A stretch of DNA of 64,000 nucleotides from Bacillota bacterium (GTDB lineage Bacteria > Bacillota > Dethiobacteria > DTU022): NCBI GenBank assembly GCA_033549065.1, contig JAWSUE010000006.1, forward strand, positions 1 through 64,000. The letters run 5' to 3'. Of the stretch, positions 62,921-64,000 are shown piece by piece. The notes under the pieces are model-generated. The model was not told the DNA's origin, searched no databases, and was given only the letters and a program-made list of their open reading frames with translations. Position numbers and translations under genes: made by a program. Position 1 is the stretch's first letter; each line of letters opens with the position of its first letter.

Positions 62921-63505
62921 TTATTCGCCCAGTTGGCTTGAATATAACCTGTTATATACCGCACCATGCTTAGTTAATCTGCTTTGATACAAAATAACCT
63001 CACAAATATTATTTGGCGGAGATTCAAAATATTCTTCCTGCTCCAGAAATATTTTTACCAATTTATCTGGCAGGGGATATCTTGCCCTTCCGATAGTCAG
63101 ATGCGGTCGGTAATCTCTTTTTTCCGGTTCAAAACCATACAGGATTAACTCTGAATCGATACTGGAGGCCAGCCTGTTTAAAGCTTCCTTTCCTCTGCTT
63201 ACATCCACCCAAAAGATCCTCGCCCTCGATAAATTCGGAAAAACTCCACAGCCTCCAAATACAGTCTCAATAGGCTCATAATTCATGAATGCCTTGTCCA
63301 TAGCGCTTTTAATCTCTGTTATCTTGTGTTCTTCAGTTTCACCTATAAACTTTAACGTCAGGTGCATCCCTTCCGGTTTTACCCATTTGATTCCTTCCAG
63401 GTATTCTGAAGCCCTGTGCTGCATATTGAGCACTTCGTGTTTCTGCTTATCCGATAAATCAACAGCAATAAATAATCGAAGCACTCCATTCCCCGGACTA
63501 TTCAT
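62921..63505 (-). CDS. thpR: RNA 2',3'-cyclic phosphodiesterase (2H family)
   Basis: 194 aa with the two catalytic H-x-T motifs, HLTLKFIGET and HLTIGRARYP, of the 2H phosphoesterase LigT/ThpR family, and the N-terminal RLFIAVDLSD. It overlaps the end of cinA by 8 nt and lies upstream of recA, a known cinA-thpR-recA arrangement. An RtcB ligase is encoded in the same window, and both handle RNA cyclic-phosphate ends, though far apart. Confidence 0.93.
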   Translation of the reverse strand: MNSPGNGVLRLFIAVDLSDKQKHEVLNMQHRASEYLEGIKWVKPEGMHLTLKFIGETEEHKITEIKSAMDKAFMNYEPIETVFGGCGVFPNLSRARIFWVDVSRGKEALNRLASSIDSELILYGFEPEKRDYRPHLTIGRARYPLPDKLVKIFLEQEEYFESPPNNICEVILYQSRLTKHGAVYNRLYSSQLGE

Positions 63506-64000
63506 TTATATTCACTTCCCTGAGCAAACTTCTCCGCAATAAATCTATCGATAATTGGACAGCCCTCTCCTTGATTCCCCTTCTTGCACCAGGAAGATTC
63601 AACTCTTGGCAACTGCAACCGCCAGGTGAATCAATAGCCACATAAACCAGGCCCACCGGTTTATTTGTTGAATCGCTCTCCGGGCCGGCCAACCCTGTAA
63701 TACCGATGCCAAAGTCTGTATTAAATTTATTTCTTACCGCTGACGCCATCTTATAGGCGGTTTGCTCACTGACTTCACCGTTAATTTCCAGGTCTGTACG
63801 ATCAAGGCCAAGTAGATTTATTTTTGCTTCTGCTGAATATACAACCAGGCCGCCTTTGAAGTATTTTGAACTGCCGGGAATATCAGTCAACATATCAGCA
63901 AGTAGTCCTCCGCTGCATGATTCTGCGGTAGAAACAGTCATATTTTGATCAGTTAATAATTTTGCAACCGTCCCAACCAGAGTATCATCATCGCAACCAT
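63498..64000 (-). CDS. cinA: CinA-type nicotinamide-nucleotide amidase, C-terminal part
   Basis: The frame is open to the window edge, so the true start lies beyond 64000. The internal ATG 63941 is not the start, because GCDDDTLVGTVAKLLTDQN precedes it in frame. The PncC/CinA-C domain is complete: TVSTAESCSGGLLADML (usually ESCTGG, here Ser for Thr), GVSEQTAYKMA-like VSEQTAYKMASAVRNKF, GITGLAGPES, and KPVGLVYVAID. It hydrolyses NMN in nucleotide salvage; the N-terminal MoCF-like domain would be outside the window. Confidence 0.93.
   Translation of the reverse strand, partial: GCDDDTLVGTVAKLLTDQNMTVSTAESCSGGLLADMLTDIPGSSKYFKGGLVVYSAEAKINLLGLDRTDLEINGEVSEQTAYKMASAVRNKFNTDFGIGITGLAGPESDSTNKPVGLVYVAIDSPGGCSCQELNLPGARRGIKERAVQLSIDLLRRSLLREVNINE

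Noticed and set aside
1-64000. CRISPR array
   Set aside because: No regularly spaced direct repeats or cas genes are visible; the repeats at 50085-50843 are inverted and irregularly spaced.

Overview
The window looks like a chromosomal segment of a strictly anaerobic, amino-acid-fermenting Firmicute of the class Clostridia. Evidence is the T-box ahead of leuA, a Clostridia-type LexA box, spoVS with a sigma-H-like promoter, RNase Y/YmdB, TTG and GTG starts behind strong Shine-Dalgarno sites, a sodium-pump decarboxylase, a tungsten-type aldehyde oxidoreductase, a glycyl radical enzyme and many ferredoxin domains. I cannot name the genus.

Left edge (1-8440): the last 33 codons of a tyrosine recombinase point at the 3' end of a tRNA-Thr gene, so the window opens at the border of an integrated element. 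A plus-strand run follows: mtnP-mtnA-deaminase (salvage of methylthioadenosine/5'-deoxyadenosine), surE, rtcB, an ornithine cyclodeaminase-family gene and a one-chain L-serine dehydratase.

Catabolic island (8445-32173): polyferredoxin + AOR + ThiS-like protein; a complete Liv-type amino acid ABC transporter; a thioredoxin/CcdA membrane protein; a proline-racemase-fold enzyme with the Cys/Thr signature of trans-3-hydroxy-L-proline dehydratase; a glycyl radical enzyme and its activase on the minus strand; tRNA-Trp; ornithine aminotransferase; an apparently undescribed flavo-iron-sulfur complex (NuoE-NuoF fusion, a 1307-residue NuoG-N/polyferredoxin/MvhD/HcnA/HcnB fusion, and an HcnC-type FAD amine dehydrogenase); and proC. 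Most of these converge on pyrroline carboxylate and proline. The complex looks like an amine/proline dehydrogenase wired directly to an NADH/ferredoxin module, possibly electron-confurcating. It is preceded by a roughly 290-nt structured RNA with its own promoter, and its first gene appears to be leaderless, with a perfect palindrome filling the promoter spacer.

Housekeeping (32226-46433): homocitrate-synthase-like gene, ROK kinase, DedA protein, ferredoxin, then miaB-mutS-mutL-miaA-hfq-hflX, and lexA and leuA on the minus strand. A 27-bp perfect inverted repeat lies between leuA and lexA.

Accessory stretch (46770-53410): leuA T-box, a short tyrosine recombinase with a zinc-ribbon tail behind an inverted-repeat-flanked promoter, a lipoprotein with a glutamine-amidotransferase fold, an EamA transporter, a 760-bp intergenic region packed with inverted copies of a structured repeat, a CapA-like protein and a glycosyltransferase.

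Right part (53435-64000): tRNA-Gln, a 39-aa membrane peptide, then minus-strand genes gltX, oadB, biotin carrier, oadG, PHP phosphoesterase, spoVS, ymdB, rny (with a structured leader), recX, recA, thpR and the start-less end of cinA.
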